Assembly: GCA_013811855.1 (NCBI GenBank)
Contig: JACCUL010000550.1
Coordinates: 1-21,779, forward strand
Origin: Acidimicrobiia bacterium
GTDB lineage: Bacteria > Actinomycetota > Acidimicrobiia > Acidimicrobiales > Ilumatobacteraceae
Direction: 5' to 3'
Length of the DNA: 21,779 nt
Shown here: piece by piece, positions 1-8,300 of the stretch
Numbering within the stretch: the first letter of the stretch is position 1
How the letters are laid out: every line of letters begins with the position of its first letter
Made by a program: the position numbers and the translations under genes
Notes under the pieces: generated by a model
Seen by the model: the letters and a program-made list of their open reading frames with translations, nothing else
Database searches by the model: none
What the model was told of the DNA's origin: nothing

Positions 1-193
1 GGGTGGCGGGAACGCTCGCCGATGGCGTCGCGGCGACCGGCCGACCGAGCACCGACGAGCCGCCGAGGAACCCGATCGTCGCCGCCCCCAGCCCCCCTCC
101 CAGCACCGCCCGCCGCGACATCCGGGCTTCGATCATGCTGGCCAGCTCCGGGTTGGCCGAAGGGTTCGAACTCTGGTCGTCGGGATCGCGCAT
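1..193 (-). CDS. PhoX-like (DUF839) secreted phosphatase, N-terminal fragment
   Basis: The gene runs off the left edge, so only about 64 N-terminal residues are visible. They begin MRDPDDQSSNPSANPELAS, followed by EARMSRRAVLGGGLGAA and a hydrophobic glycine/alanine stretch. The Asn-Pro-Ser...Asn-Pro opening, then a twin-arginine SRRxxL signal, is the typical start of PhoX-family (DUF839) proteins, which are Tat-exported calcium-dependent phosphatases. Start choice: the ATG at 193 has GAGGT a few bases upstream. An in-frame ATG at 211 is possible but has no Shine-Dalgarno sequence. The catalytic part lies outside the window, so the assignment rests on the leader and its flanking pattern alone. 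A different Tat-exported protein is the main alternative. Confidence 0.6.
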   Translation of the reverse strand, partial: MRDPDDQSSNPSANPELASMIEARMSRRAVLGGGLGAATIGFLGGSSVLGRPVAATPSASVPAT

Positions 194-231
194 CTCTACC
201 TCGTTCCTCATGTGGGCCGCTCGCAGATGTC

Positions 232-325
232 AGCCCCCGATGAACCCTGGCAGACCCGGTGGCACCTGGCAAGCCCCACCGAGGTTCGCTTTGCCTCCGG
301 CGGTCGTTCAGCGCCATCGGGGGCT
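232..325. repeat. 11-bp perfect inverted repeat upstream of the PhoX-like gene
   Basis: AGCCCCCGATG at 232-242 and its exact reverse complement CATCGGGGGCT at 315-325 are separated by 72 bases. They lie in the 203-base gap (194-396) between the PhoX-like start and the 3' end of the broken nuclease gene. Nothing else recognisable is in that gap. It could be paired operator half-sites or a long-loop RNA hairpin. In GC-rich DNA it could also be chance. Confidence 0.35.
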
Positions 326-396
326 CTCGTCGGTGCGTGACGAGCGGCGGGACGGGTCTTGAGAACTGGGTACTGGGGTCCACTCGTCCCTGAGCG

Positions 397-1475
397 TCAG
401 CCCTCGCAGCCGAGGCCGTCGCCGTCGCTGTCGAGGTCGTAGACATCGACGCCGATGACGGTGACCGGGCCCTCGACGTACGCGGGGCCGTTGCCCGATC
501 CGCCGGCGCAGTCGACGTCGGAGGCGATCGGCACGCAGCCGCCCGCGTAGTTCGGGTCGCAGTCGGGTGTGTCGACGAACTGGTCCGGCGGTGGTGGTGA
601 AGGGGGAGGCGCCTGGGTGGTCGAGGGCACCGGCGCCAGGGTGGTCGTGGTCGTGCTGGCGGTGGTGGTGGTCGTGGTCGTCGTCGTCGTGGTCGCAGCG
701 GCGGCCACATCGGTGCGTCGCCACTGGCGAGCCGCGTGCCGGCACATTCGCCTTCGAGGAGGTTGTCGATGGGGCCCCATTCGGACTCGTCCATCGACAG
801 GCGCCACCGGGCCTTGATCGACACCCAGTCGGCAAGGTACGTGCAGACGAACGTGGCCTCGGGCGGCAGCTAGTTCGAGGGATCGCGATCTCCCTTGGCC
901 TGGTTGGTGCCGGCGGTCACGGCGCGGAGGGTGCGGACGTCGATCAGGTCGTTGGCGAACGCGACACGCTGCGCGCTGGTCCAGGACCACGCACCCGAGT
1001 CCCACGCTTCCTTGAGTGACACGACGTGGTCGATCTCGACTGCCCTCAGGTCGGTGACGACGAGTCCGTCGTACGCGGATCGCCACGAGCCGGCGAGGAC
1101 GGGGCAGGCGCCGCCCGCTGGATCGAGGGTGTCCCGGTTGAGCACCTCGGAGCGGGTGTCACATCCGTCGTCGTCGAGGTCGGCACCCGGTCGGAACTGG
1201 AAGCGGTCGTAACCGCCGCGTTCTTCGCGCTCCACCGGAATCCGCTGCAGAACCCGTCGCGCCACACGTGTCGAGTCGTCGTCGGCGATCGTCGTCGGCG
1301 ATGCCGTCGTGTCCGGCGGACGGTCGCCACGCGACGGCGCACCAGAGGCTGTCTCGCTGACCGCGCCGACCGCCGCGGTCGTCGGACCGGCCGGTCGTTC
1401 GGCTGACGACGCCGCACAACCCGCCGCCAGCACGCACGCCGCCACCAGCGCGCCACGTGTCCTGATCAGCTCCAC
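397..1475 (-). pseudogene. Broken secreted HNH (DUF1524/GmrSD-type) nuclease lipoprotein with C-terminal excalibur-like motif
   Basis: The 5' part (870-1475, GTG start, GAGAGGTGG upstream) encodes a lipoprotein signal with lipobox LAAGC. It is followed by a DUF1524-type HNH core: IDHVVSLKEAWDSGAW, then FANDLIDVRTL and TNQAKGDRDPSN. It stops at TAG (870-872), where relatives usually have Trp. In the same frame translation continues convincingly: LPPEATFVCTYLADWVSIKA, then LSMDESEWGPIDNLLEGECA. About 100 bases later the sensible frame changes by one base. The new frame gives a long Thr-rich linker and a calcium-binding excalibur-like end, VYDLDSDGDGLGCEG (stop at 397). So the gene carries one nonsense codon plus one -1 frameshift near 700-745. 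Sequencing or assembly error is an alternative. The HNH core itself is intact in the first fragment, so a truncated active product is conceivable. Confidence 0.75.
641..699. repeat. GTC/GTG triplet tract encoding a Thr-rich linker
   Basis: Nearly pure GTG/GTC triplets on the plus strand read on the minus strand as a run of Thr codons (ACG/ACC). They form the linker between the HNH domain and the excalibur-like C-terminus of the broken nuclease gene. The frame change of that gene falls just beside this low-complexity tract, where replication slippage or sequencing error is most likely. Confidence 0.7.
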
Positions 1476-1489
1476 GTCGGTCCACCTCT

Positions 1490-1506
1490 CGTCCTCCGTG
1501 AGGACG
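1490..1506. other. Short hairpin in the leader of the nuclease gene
   Basis: CGTCCTC and GAGGACG form a perfect 7-bp stem around a 3-base loop (CGT). It sits immediately upstream of the putative Shine-Dalgarno sequence of the broken nuclease gene (minus strand), so it would fold in that mRNA leader. No function can be assigned. Confidence 0.4.
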
Positions 1507-1533
1507 CTCCACCGACACGATCAACCCACTCGT

Positions 1534-1557
1534 CGGTGCCCAGCAGGCTAGGCACCG
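1534..1557. other. Inverted repeat between divergent genes
   Basis: CGGTGCC (1534-1540) and GGCACCG (1551-1557) form a perfect 7-bp inverted repeat with a 10-base spacer. It lies in the 134-base gap between the broken nuclease gene and the DUF1353 gene, which diverge from here. It might be an operator. No T-run follows, so it is not a convincing terminator. Confidence 0.35.
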
Positions 1558-1597
1558 CAGGCGCCGGCAGCATCAGGGCGACCACGTGAACTTCGCG

Positions 1598-1603
1598 TAG
1601 CGT
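1598..1603 (+). promoter_or_regulatory. Candidate -10 element of a leaderless promoter (DUF1353 gene)
   Basis: TAGCGT fits the actinobacterial TANNNT -10 pattern and ends 6 bases before the only possible GTG start (1610). There is no Shine-Dalgarno sequence, and the in-frame TAG at 1598 leaves no earlier start. Transcription would begin at or next to the G of GTG, giving a leaderless mRNA. No clear -35 was seen. Confidence 0.4.
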
Positions 1604-1609
1604 CCGGGC

Positions 1610-2371
1610 GTGCCGTTCTACGAGGTCGACGGCGACAGGCCGGCTCGGGTGGTGCTCGAGCAGATCGGCCCGACCAGCTTCCGCATCGTCGCACCGTTCC
1701 GCTATGTGGACTCGGTCAGCGGCGAGCAGTTCGTCGTCCCCGATCCGCGCTGGGGCGACCAGCAGACCGACCTGGCGTCGGTGCCCGGCATCCTTCAATG
1801 GTTCGTGCCCCGGTACGGCCAGCACACGTTGCCGGCGCTGCTCCACGACCAACTCGTCGACCACGACCTCGTCGACGATCGGGAACGGGCCGACCGCATC
1901 TTCCGCGACGCCATGGGCGAGCAGAACGTGCGCTTCCTCCGCCGCTGGTTGATGTGGGCGGCCGTCAGCATCAGCACGATCGTGCAGCGCCGCTGGCTGC
2001 GACTCGTGCCGATCGTCGCCTGGCTCGTCGTGTTCGTCGCACTGGCGTTCCGCCTGACGCCACCGTTCGCATCGTGGGACGTGTGGGCGTTCAACACACT
2101 CGTGCGCCTGCCGTGGTGGGGTGCCGTGCTCGCCGCCGTCGCCGGCCCACCGCTGCTCGCCGCGGTCTGGGGCCGCCGGTACCTCGTCGGCGTCATCAGC
2201 GGCTGGGGTGTCTTCCTGTTCGCCGTGCCCGTTGTCGCCGTCGTCCTTGCCCTCGCGGTGTACTGGGCGGGCGAGTGGCTACTGCGGTGGCTCGACACGC
2301 GCTCCCGACACGGTCGGCCGTCCGATCCTCCGCCGGCCACCGCCGAGGTCCATGATCGAGCGGCCTCATGA
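1610..2371 (+). CDS. DUF1353 domain protein with C-terminal membrane segments
   Basis: The protein is 253 residues with a GTG start fixed by an in-frame stop just upstream. The first ~110 residues match the DUF1353 pattern: TDLASVPGILQWFVP near residues 54-68, then ALLHDQLVD. The invariant Asp, Ser and His-Asp residues of the family are present. DUF1353 proteins are small, often phage- or island-associated, and have no established biochemical role. After the domain come about four hydrophobic stretches (IVAWLVVFVALAF, WGAVLAAVAGPPLLAAVW and a long one near residues 195-235), so the protein is probably anchored in the membrane. The family domain usually occurs alone, so the membrane tail is unusual. 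The gene is followed after 38 bases by the DUF1269 gene on the same strand and may be co-transcribed with it. Confidence 0.75.
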   Translation: MPFYEVDGDRPARVVLEQIGPTSFRIVAPFRYVDSVSGEQFVVPDPRWGDQQTDLASVPGILQWFVPRYGQHTLPALLHDQLVDHDLVDDRERADRIFRDAMGEQNVRFLRRWLMWAAVSISTIVQRRWLRLVPIVAWLVVFVALAFRLTPPFASWDVWAFNTLVRLPWWGAVLAAVAGPPLLAAVWGRRYLVGVISGWGVFLFAVPVVAVVLALAVYWAGEWLLRWLDTRSRHGRPSDPPPATAEVHDRAAS

Positions 2372-2409
2372 TCGATACCGTCCCGATCCCGTGAGCGAGG
2401 AGTTTCCCG

Positions 2410-2988
2410 ATGACTGACACCACCGGCCAGGCCGAGCAGCGCCTGGCCGCCATCTCGTTCCCCGACGACCTGCGGGCCGTCGAGTTCATGACGGCCATGA
2501 CCCGCCTCGCCCGGGATGGCCGGCTCGTCGTGCGCGACGCCGTGTTCGTCGTCAAGGATCAGGCCGGCAAGACGTACGTGCGCGAGACGAAGGATCTGGA
2601 GACCGGCCGCACTGCCGTCGGCACCGGGGTGTGGAGCGGACTGTTCGGCCTGTTGCTCGGCGGCCCGGTCGGCATGCTCGTGGCCGGCGGCATCGGCGCC
2701 GGCGCCGGCGCCCTGACGGCGAAGATCGTCGACGTCGGGGTGACCGACGAGTTCGTCGCGCAGCTGCGCGGCATGGTGCAGCCGGGCACGACGACACTGG
2801 CGTTGCTGGCCGACGAGATCGACACGGACGCCGTGTGGGCCGAGCTGGAGCGCTTCGAGGGCGCCCGCTACATTGCCGGCAACCTCCCGCTCGACGCCAT
2901 CCAGCGGGTCCGCGACGCGCTCGGCGACAAGGCCAGCACGACGGCCGACAACGCCTTCCCGCCCCCGACCGACGCCCCGGCAACCTGA
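2410..2988 (+). CDS. DUF1269 membrane-associated protein
   Basis: The protein is 192 residues with an ATG start and a clear AGGAG Shine-Dalgarno sequence (GCGAGGAGTTTCCCGATG). It matches DUF1269: FPDDLRAVEFMTAMTRLAR at the N-terminus, then DAVFVVKDQAGKTYVRET. A Gly-rich hydrophobic hairpin (GLFGLLLGGPVGMLVAGGIG) follows at about residues 78-97, then GVTDEFVAQLRGMVQPGTTT and LALLADEI. The family is common in Actinobacteria and has no defined function. The glycine-rich segment suggests insertion into or association with the membrane. It lies downstream of the DUF1353 gene on the same strand. Domain identity is quite sure, function unknown. Confidence 0.8.
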   Translation: MTDTTGQAEQRLAAISFPDDLRAVEFMTAMTRLARDGRLVVRDAVFVVKDQAGKTYVRETKDLETGRTAVGTGVWSGLFGLLLGGPVGMLVAGGIGAGAGALTAKIVDVGVTDEFVAQLRGMVQPGTTTLALLADEIDTDAVWAELERFEGARYIAGNLPLDAIQRVRDALGDKASTTADNAFPPPTDAPAT

Positions 2989-3058
2989 CCGCTTGCGACT
3001 CTGGCGCGAAGTTCGTCAGAGAAACCCTGGCGCACAGACCTCGTCAGAACCCTGCCCT

Positions 3059-3922
3059 TCAGTCGGCGAGGGCGAGGAGGTAGTCGCGGAGGCGGGTCAG
3101 GTGGCCGTCGACGTCGGTCGGGCCGGCGTTGTGGGTGGCGACGGCGAGGCGGGTGGCGCCGAGCTCGAGCCAGCGCTCCAGGTGGGACCTCCAGCGCTCC
3201 GGATCGCCGCCGGCGTATTGCGCCTGGGCCTGGATCTCGAAGCCGTCCATCGACAGGCCGAGCTCCCCACGGCGGCGACGGATGAACGCGATGCGGTCTC
3301 GCGACTTGTCGCTCGGTGAGCCGAGCGGCAGCCAGCCGTCACCGAGCCGTGAGCAGCGGTCGAGCAGCGCCGGGGCCGATCCGCCGAACCAGATCGGGAT
3401 GAGCCGGGCCGGGCGGGGGTTGATCCCGGCCCGCTCGACGCGGTGGAACTCGCCCTCGACGTCGACGGTCTCCTCGGACCACAGGGCCCGCAGCAGCCCG
3501 ACCTGCTCCTCTTGGCGCCGGCCGCGACAGGCGAACGGCACGCCGAGTCCGGCGTACTCGACCTCGTTCCATCCGACACCGATGCCGAGGCGGAACCGGT
3601 CACCCGACACGATCGCCAGCTCGGCGGCCTGCTTGGCCACCAGCACGGTCTGGCGCTGGGGGAGGATCAGCACGGCCGTGGCCAGCTCCAGCGTGCGGGT
3701 CACGCCGGCGACGAACGACAGGAACGTGAACGGCTCGTGGAACCCGACGTCCTTGTCGTACGGCCCCTCGAACCCGCCCGGCCGGTCCCGATCCGCACCG
3801 AGCACGTGGTCGTAGACGAGCAGGTGGTGCAGGCCGAGCGCCTCGACACCCTGGGCGTAGTCGCGCAACGCGCCGGGATCCCGACCGATCTCGTGGTGGG
3901 GGAGCACGGCGCCGATGTGCAT
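3059..3922 (-). CDS. LLM-class F420-dependent oxidoreductase (luciferase-like)
   Basis: The 287-residue protein has the bacterial luciferase-like TIM-barrel pattern. It starts MHIGAVLPHHEIG and has YDHVLGAD after strand 2, then LELATAVLILPQRQTVLVAK, GDRFRLGIGVGWNEVEYAGL and PIWFGGSAPALLDR. These are hallmarks of the LLM group that uses coenzyme F420 in Actinobacteria, especially the TIGR03619-like subgroup. The substrate cannot be inferred. The gene diverges from glgA across only 60 bases. The 70 bases after its stop (2989-3058) separate it from the convergent DUF1269 gene and show only weak pairing, with no terminator. There is no sign that it belongs to the sugar pathway. Family call is strong, and use of F420 rather than FMN is inferred from the lineage. 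Confidence 0.8.
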   Translation of the reverse strand: MHIGAVLPHHEIGRDPGALRDYAQGVEALGLHHLLVYDHVLGADRDRPGGFEGPYDKDVGFHEPFTFLSFVAGVTRTLELATAVLILPQRQTVLVAKQAAELAIVSGDRFRLGIGVGWNEVEYAGLGVPFACRGRRQEEQVGLLRALWSEETVDVEGEFHRVERAGINPRPARLIPIWFGGSAPALLDRCSRLGDGWLPLGSPSDKSRDRIAFIRRRRGELGLSMDGFEIQAQAQYAGGDPERWRSHLERWLELGATRLAVATHNAGPTDVDGHLTRLRDYLLALAD

Positions 3923-3982
3923 GACCGATGGCTAGCAGACGAGCAGCCCGGCGCCGGCGTCGCTGACGGCTAGACAATCGCC

Positions 3983-5368
3983 ATGCGCGTGCTCTACGCC
4001 ACCGCCGAGCTGGCGCCGGTGGCGTCGGTCGGCGGGCTGGCCCAGGCGGCCGCCGGGTTGACCGCCGAGCTGCGCCGCCAGGGCGTCGACGTCGACATCG
4101 TCATGCCGGACTACGGCGGTGCCGAGCTCGCCGAGCAGTCGTCCCACGAGCTGGCGGTGCCGGCGTGGGCCGGTCCCGCTGGCGTCCGCGTCGGCGACCA
4201 CGCGGTGGCCGGTCGCCTGCACCTGGTCAGCGGTCCGGGACTGGCGCGACCGCACCCGTACCTGCAGAGTGACGGCACGGGTTGGCCCGACAACGACCTC
4301 CGGTTCCTGGCCTTCGCTCAGGCGGTGGCCGCCCTCGCTCGCGAGGACCCACCCGACGTGCTGCACCTCAACGACTGGCACACCGCCACCGTCCTGGCCG
4401 CGTTCCAGGTCGCCCCGCCCACTGTGCTGTCGATCCACAACCTGGCGTACCAGGGTGTCACCACCGGCCACTGGACGAGCGGCATGGGCCCACGCGCCCA
4501 CCACTACGAGTGGTACGGCAACACGAACCCGCTGTCGGGAGGCATCGCGCTCGCCGACGCCGTGGTCGCCGTCTCGCCGTCGTACGCGGACGAGATCCGC
4601 ACGCCGGTCGGCGGGTTCGGCCTGGACGCACTGCTGCGCTTCCGCGGCGCCGGGCTCGTCGGGATCCTCAACGGCATCGACACCGACGTCTGGAACCCGG
4701 CCGTCGACGCGCACCTACCGACCACGTACGCCGTCACCGACCCGGCGGCGATCGCCGGGGCCAAGACGGCCAACCGGGCCGCGCTGGGCGCCCGCTGCGG
4801 CTGGCCCGACGACGGCGTCCCGCTCGTCACGATGGTCACCCGCCTGACCGGCCAGAAGGGTGTCGACCTCGTCGCACCGGTGGTCCCGGTGCTGGCCGAG
4901 ATCCCGCTGCGCCTCGCCGTGCTCGGCGCCGGCGATGCGGCACTGGCCGGCGCGCTCGCCGCACTGGCCACCGACCATCCGGGATCGTTTGCCTTCGTCG
5001 AGCGATACGACGAGGCGCTGGCGCACCAGCTGTTCGGCGGTGGCGACCTGTACCTCATGCCGAGCCGGTTCGAGCCGTGCGGCCTGGCCCAGATGCAAGC
5101 GATGCGCTACGGCACCATCCCCGTCGTCACGGCCGTCGGTGGTCTGCGCGACACCGTGCCGGATGTCGACTCGCGTGCCGACGGCAACGGCGTCGTGGCC
5201 TCGTCACCGGAACCGGTGGCGATCACCGCCGCCCTGTTCCGCGCCGCCCGCCTGCTGGCCGACGGCGACCGGCGCGTGGCGCTCGTCCAACGCCTGATGG
5301 GACTCGACTGGTCGTGGCGAGCGCCGGCGGCCGAGCACGTCGATCTGTACACGCGAATCGCTGTCTAG
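3983..5368 (+). CDS. glgA: Glycogen synthase (GT5, ADP-glucose type)
   Basis: The 461-residue protein (E. coli GlgA has 477) transfers glucose from ADP-glucose to growing alpha-1,4-glucan in the cytoplasm. Family landmarks run in order: MRVLYATAELAP at the start, LHLNDWHTATVLAAF, SIHNLAYQG, VVAVSPSYADEI, GILNGIDTDVWNP, VTRLTGQKGVDLV, and the nucleotide-sugar loop MPSRFEPCGLAQMQAMRYGT with the conserved Glu-Pro-Cys-Gly. One departure stands out. The N-terminal KxGGL motif reads SVGGL, with Ser at residue 15 exactly where E. coli has Lys15, a residue implicated in ADP-glucose binding. The ATG at 3983 has no Shine-Dalgarno sequence; TAGACAAT a few bases upstream could be the -10 of a leaderless promoter. 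The gene converges on lacZ with stop codons sharing CTAG. glgC about 13 kb away supports a glycogen role. Confidence 0.9.
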   Translation: MRVLYATAELAPVASVGGLAQAAAGLTAELRRQGVDVDIVMPDYGGAELAEQSSHELAVPAWAGPAGVRVGDHAVAGRLHLVSGPGLARPHPYLQSDGTGWPDNDLRFLAFAQAVAALAREDPPDVLHLNDWHTATVLAAFQVAPPTVLSIHNLAYQGVTTGHWTSGMGPRAHHYEWYGNTNPLSGGIALADAVVAVSPSYADEIRTPVGGFGLDALLRFRGAGLVGILNGIDTDVWNPAVDAHLPTTYAVTDPAAIAGAKTANRAALGARCGWPDDGVPLVTMVTRLTGQKGVDLVAPVVPVLAEIPLRLAVLGAGDAALAGALAALATDHPGSFAFVERYDEALAHQLFGGGDLYLMPSRFEPCGLAQMQAMRYGTIPVVTAVGGLRDTVPDVDSRADGNGVVASSPEPVAITAALFRAARLLADGDRRVALVQRLMGLDWSWRAPAAEHVDLYTRIAV

Positions 5369-8300
5369 CGAGTCCGGCGCCGGCGGGCGCTCAGCGTCCA
5401 GCCGAGTCGGTACGTCCCCCCATCGATGCGGTGACGGGGATGGGTGTCCGGACCGCAGGCGAAACTGCCGAGACCGCGGTGGGCGGCGTCGAGGTGGACG
5501 ATGGTGGCCGTTCCCGTCGCGAGGTCGCGGTCGTTGCGCACGTCGGTGAGCGCGCTCGCCGTGTGGTGGGAGGCCGAGAACGCCAGCGGGTGCTCGCCGC
5601 GCAGTACAACCGTGGTGGTCGGCGACGACAGTTCGACCCATTCGGTGTCGAGGTGCAGGCCGTGTTCCTGGGGGACGATGAACGGCGGCCGCTGGTCGCC
5701 GACGCTCGACCGCCAGCGCCCGAACCGGGCCGCGGCGCGCCGATCCGGGTAGGTGGTGCCCGGACCGAGCCCGAGCCACTTGAGCCGCTCGAGCGTCTGC
5801 GGCATGGTCAACACCACGCCAACGCGCGGCAGATCGCGCACGGAGCGATCGATGCCGATGACGTCGGCGACCACGAGCGTTCGATCGACGACGCGCACCG
5901 TCTGGCGATGGCGAATGGACGCGCCGTCGGAAGTGGCGTACGTGACCGTTCGCCGCACGCCGTCCGGGCGCGATCGCACGTCGATGTCGGTCGCCGTCAC
6001 GCGGTCGAGCCCCAGTTCCCGCCAGCGCACCGCAGCCGCCGGCCGCTGGCGCCAGGCCCCCGGCGGGTCGTCGTTGCTCGTGGGCGCTCGCCAGATCGAC
6101 AGCTCGGCCCAACCGACGGCGACGTCGCCGACGACCATCCCGTTCTCGGCGCTGACCGAGACTTCCCGTCGAGCTCTCGACGGACGCGGCGCCGCTGGTC
6201 GGCGGTTCAGCTCGATCTGACAGACGGCCGCCACCCAGCCGGCCCGTGCCCATGACCTCGACGGCTGGCGGCGGGCCGCCCGTGTCGGGGTGAACGTGAT
6301 CGTGAGCGTCGTGCGGCCCGCGCCGTCGGGGCGCGGCGTGGCGGTGGGCACGGCGAGCTCGAGTGCCGACCGGGGCTCGATCCGCGAGATGTCGAGCGTC
6401 CCGCGCTCGACCGGTTCACCGTCGACCTCGAGCGTCCACGCCGCCCGTAGGTCGGACAGGTCGGTGAACCACCGACGGTTGGTGATCAGCAGTCGGCCCC
6501 GGTCGGTGAGCTCGACGGCGACGGGCTGGGTGAGCGCGGCGAGCTCGCCGAGCAACGGCCGTGGCTCGCGGTCCGGCGACACGAGCCCGTCGCACACGAA
6601 CGACCCGTCGTGGTCGGTCTCGCCGAAGTCGCCGCCGTAGGCGAACCACGTCGTGCCGTCGTCTCGGCGGCGGCGCAAGCCGTGGTCGCACCATTCCCAG
6701 ACGAACCCTCCTTGCAGGCCGGGCTCGACGCCGAAGACGGCCCAGTAGTCGTCGAGGCCGCCGGCCTGGCCCATGGCGTGCCCGTACTCACACAGGATCA
6801 GTGGCCGGTGCCGGTCGAGCGCGTCCTCGGACCACTGCACGATGCGTTCGACGGACGCGTACATCGGACAGACGACGTCGCTCACCGGGTTGGCCGCGTC
6901 GAGGTCGTCGCGCAGCGGGCCCTCATAGTGGAGCGGCCGGCTCGGGTCGAAACGACGGATCCACGCCGCCATCGCGTCGTGCGACGATCCGTAGCCCGAC
7001 TCGTTGCCGAGCGACCAGGCGATGATGCACGGGTGCGAGCGGTCGCGCCGGACCATCCTGGTGGCCCGTTCGAGGAACGTCGACGCATATGCGGGGTCGT
7101 CGCAGAGCGACAACCACCGGGCGTGCGTCTCGATGTCGGTCTCGTCGATCACGTACAGGCCGAGCTCGTCGCACAGGTCGTAGAACGACTCGGCATCGGG
7201 GTAGTGGGAGGTGCGCACCGCGTTCACGTGGTGCTGCTTCATCAGCTCGAGGTCACGGCGCGTGTCGTCGGCGGTCACGGTCCGTCCACGATCGGGATGG
7301 GTCTCGTGACGGTTGACGCCGTTGATCACGACGGGGACGCCGTTGACGAGCAGCTGCCGATCGGCGATCTCCACCCGCCGGAACCCGACGCGACGGCTGC
7401 GCACGTCGAGCGCGGCGCCGGTGTCGTCGCGCAGCGTCACCGTCGCGCGGTACAGGTGCGGGGACTCGTGGTTCCACGCTTCGATGCCGGCGATGGCGAT
7501 GCGGCGGCGCACCCGGTGGCCCGGCCACAGGTAGCTGGCGCGGTCCTGCTCTGCCTCGTTGCCGGCCGCCCAGAGCGGCACGGGGATGGGCTTGCTGCTC
7601 GCCATCGTGCGGCGTCGGCCGGCGATCGACACGACGTCCACCTCCACGGTGACGGGCGCCGGTGGGCGATCGCCGAAGTCCACGGCGATGTCGAGGTCGA
7701 GCGTGCCGGTCGTGCCGTCCGCCTCGAGGCCCGGCACCATCGCCGTGTCGGCGAGGGCGATCGGCGGCACCGAGATCAGCTCGACCGAACGGTGCAGGCC
7801 GGGCATCCACCACTGGTCCTGATCCTCCACCCACGTCGCCGCGCTCCAGCGCGGCACGACGATGCAGATGTCGTTCGAGCCGGGCACCAGGGCGGCGGTG
7901 ATGTCGTAGTCGGAGGCCAGGTGGCTGTCGGTGCCCATCCCGACGAAGGTGCCGTTGACCCACACGAACCCGCACGAGTCGGCCGAACCGACGCGCAGGA
8001 TCGTGCGCCGTCGGCGCCACCGTGACGCGACGGTGAACGCCCGGCGGTAGACCCCGGTCGGGTTGTCGGCCGGGACGGCAGGCGCCTGGCCGGCGAACGG
8101 CATCCGCACGTTGAGGTAGACGGGTGCGCCGTGGCCCTGCAGGACCCACGTGCCGGGCACGGTGATGTCGCCCCATTCGGCGCCGTCGGTGTCCGCGGCG
8201 AGCGTGTCGTCGTCGACATCGTCCGGGCGGGCGAGCAGGCGGAACCGCCACTGACCGTCGAGCGCGCGCACCCACGGTGTCGTCGCTGCCGCTTCGGCAC

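Noticed and set aside
284..312. GTTCGCT...GTTCAGC direct repeat as a possible Pho box upstream of the PhoX-like gene
   Set aside because: Spacing is 22 bases with no middle repeat unit, and both units deviate from the GTTCACC consensus, so the match is too weak.
641..699. Tandem triplets considered as a CRISPR-like or minisatellite array
   Set aside because: It is a short codon-level GTC/GTG run inside a Thr-rich linker, without unit-and-spacer structure.
870..872. TAG considered as programmed read-through or recoding in the nuclease gene
   Set aside because: A second lesion (frameshift) lies downstream and no stimulatory structure is evident, so decay or sequence error is the simpler explanation.
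2989..3058. Possible terminator between the DUF1269 gene and the convergent oxidoreductase gene (CTCTG...CAGAG)
   Set aside because: The stem is only 5 bp with a 13-base loop and no T-run follows.
4282..6255. Long plus-strand frame (657 codons) crossing the glgA/lacZ boundary
   Set aside because: It runs through glgA in another frame and antisense to lacZ. The product is Arg-rich without motifs, a typical GC-frame artefact.
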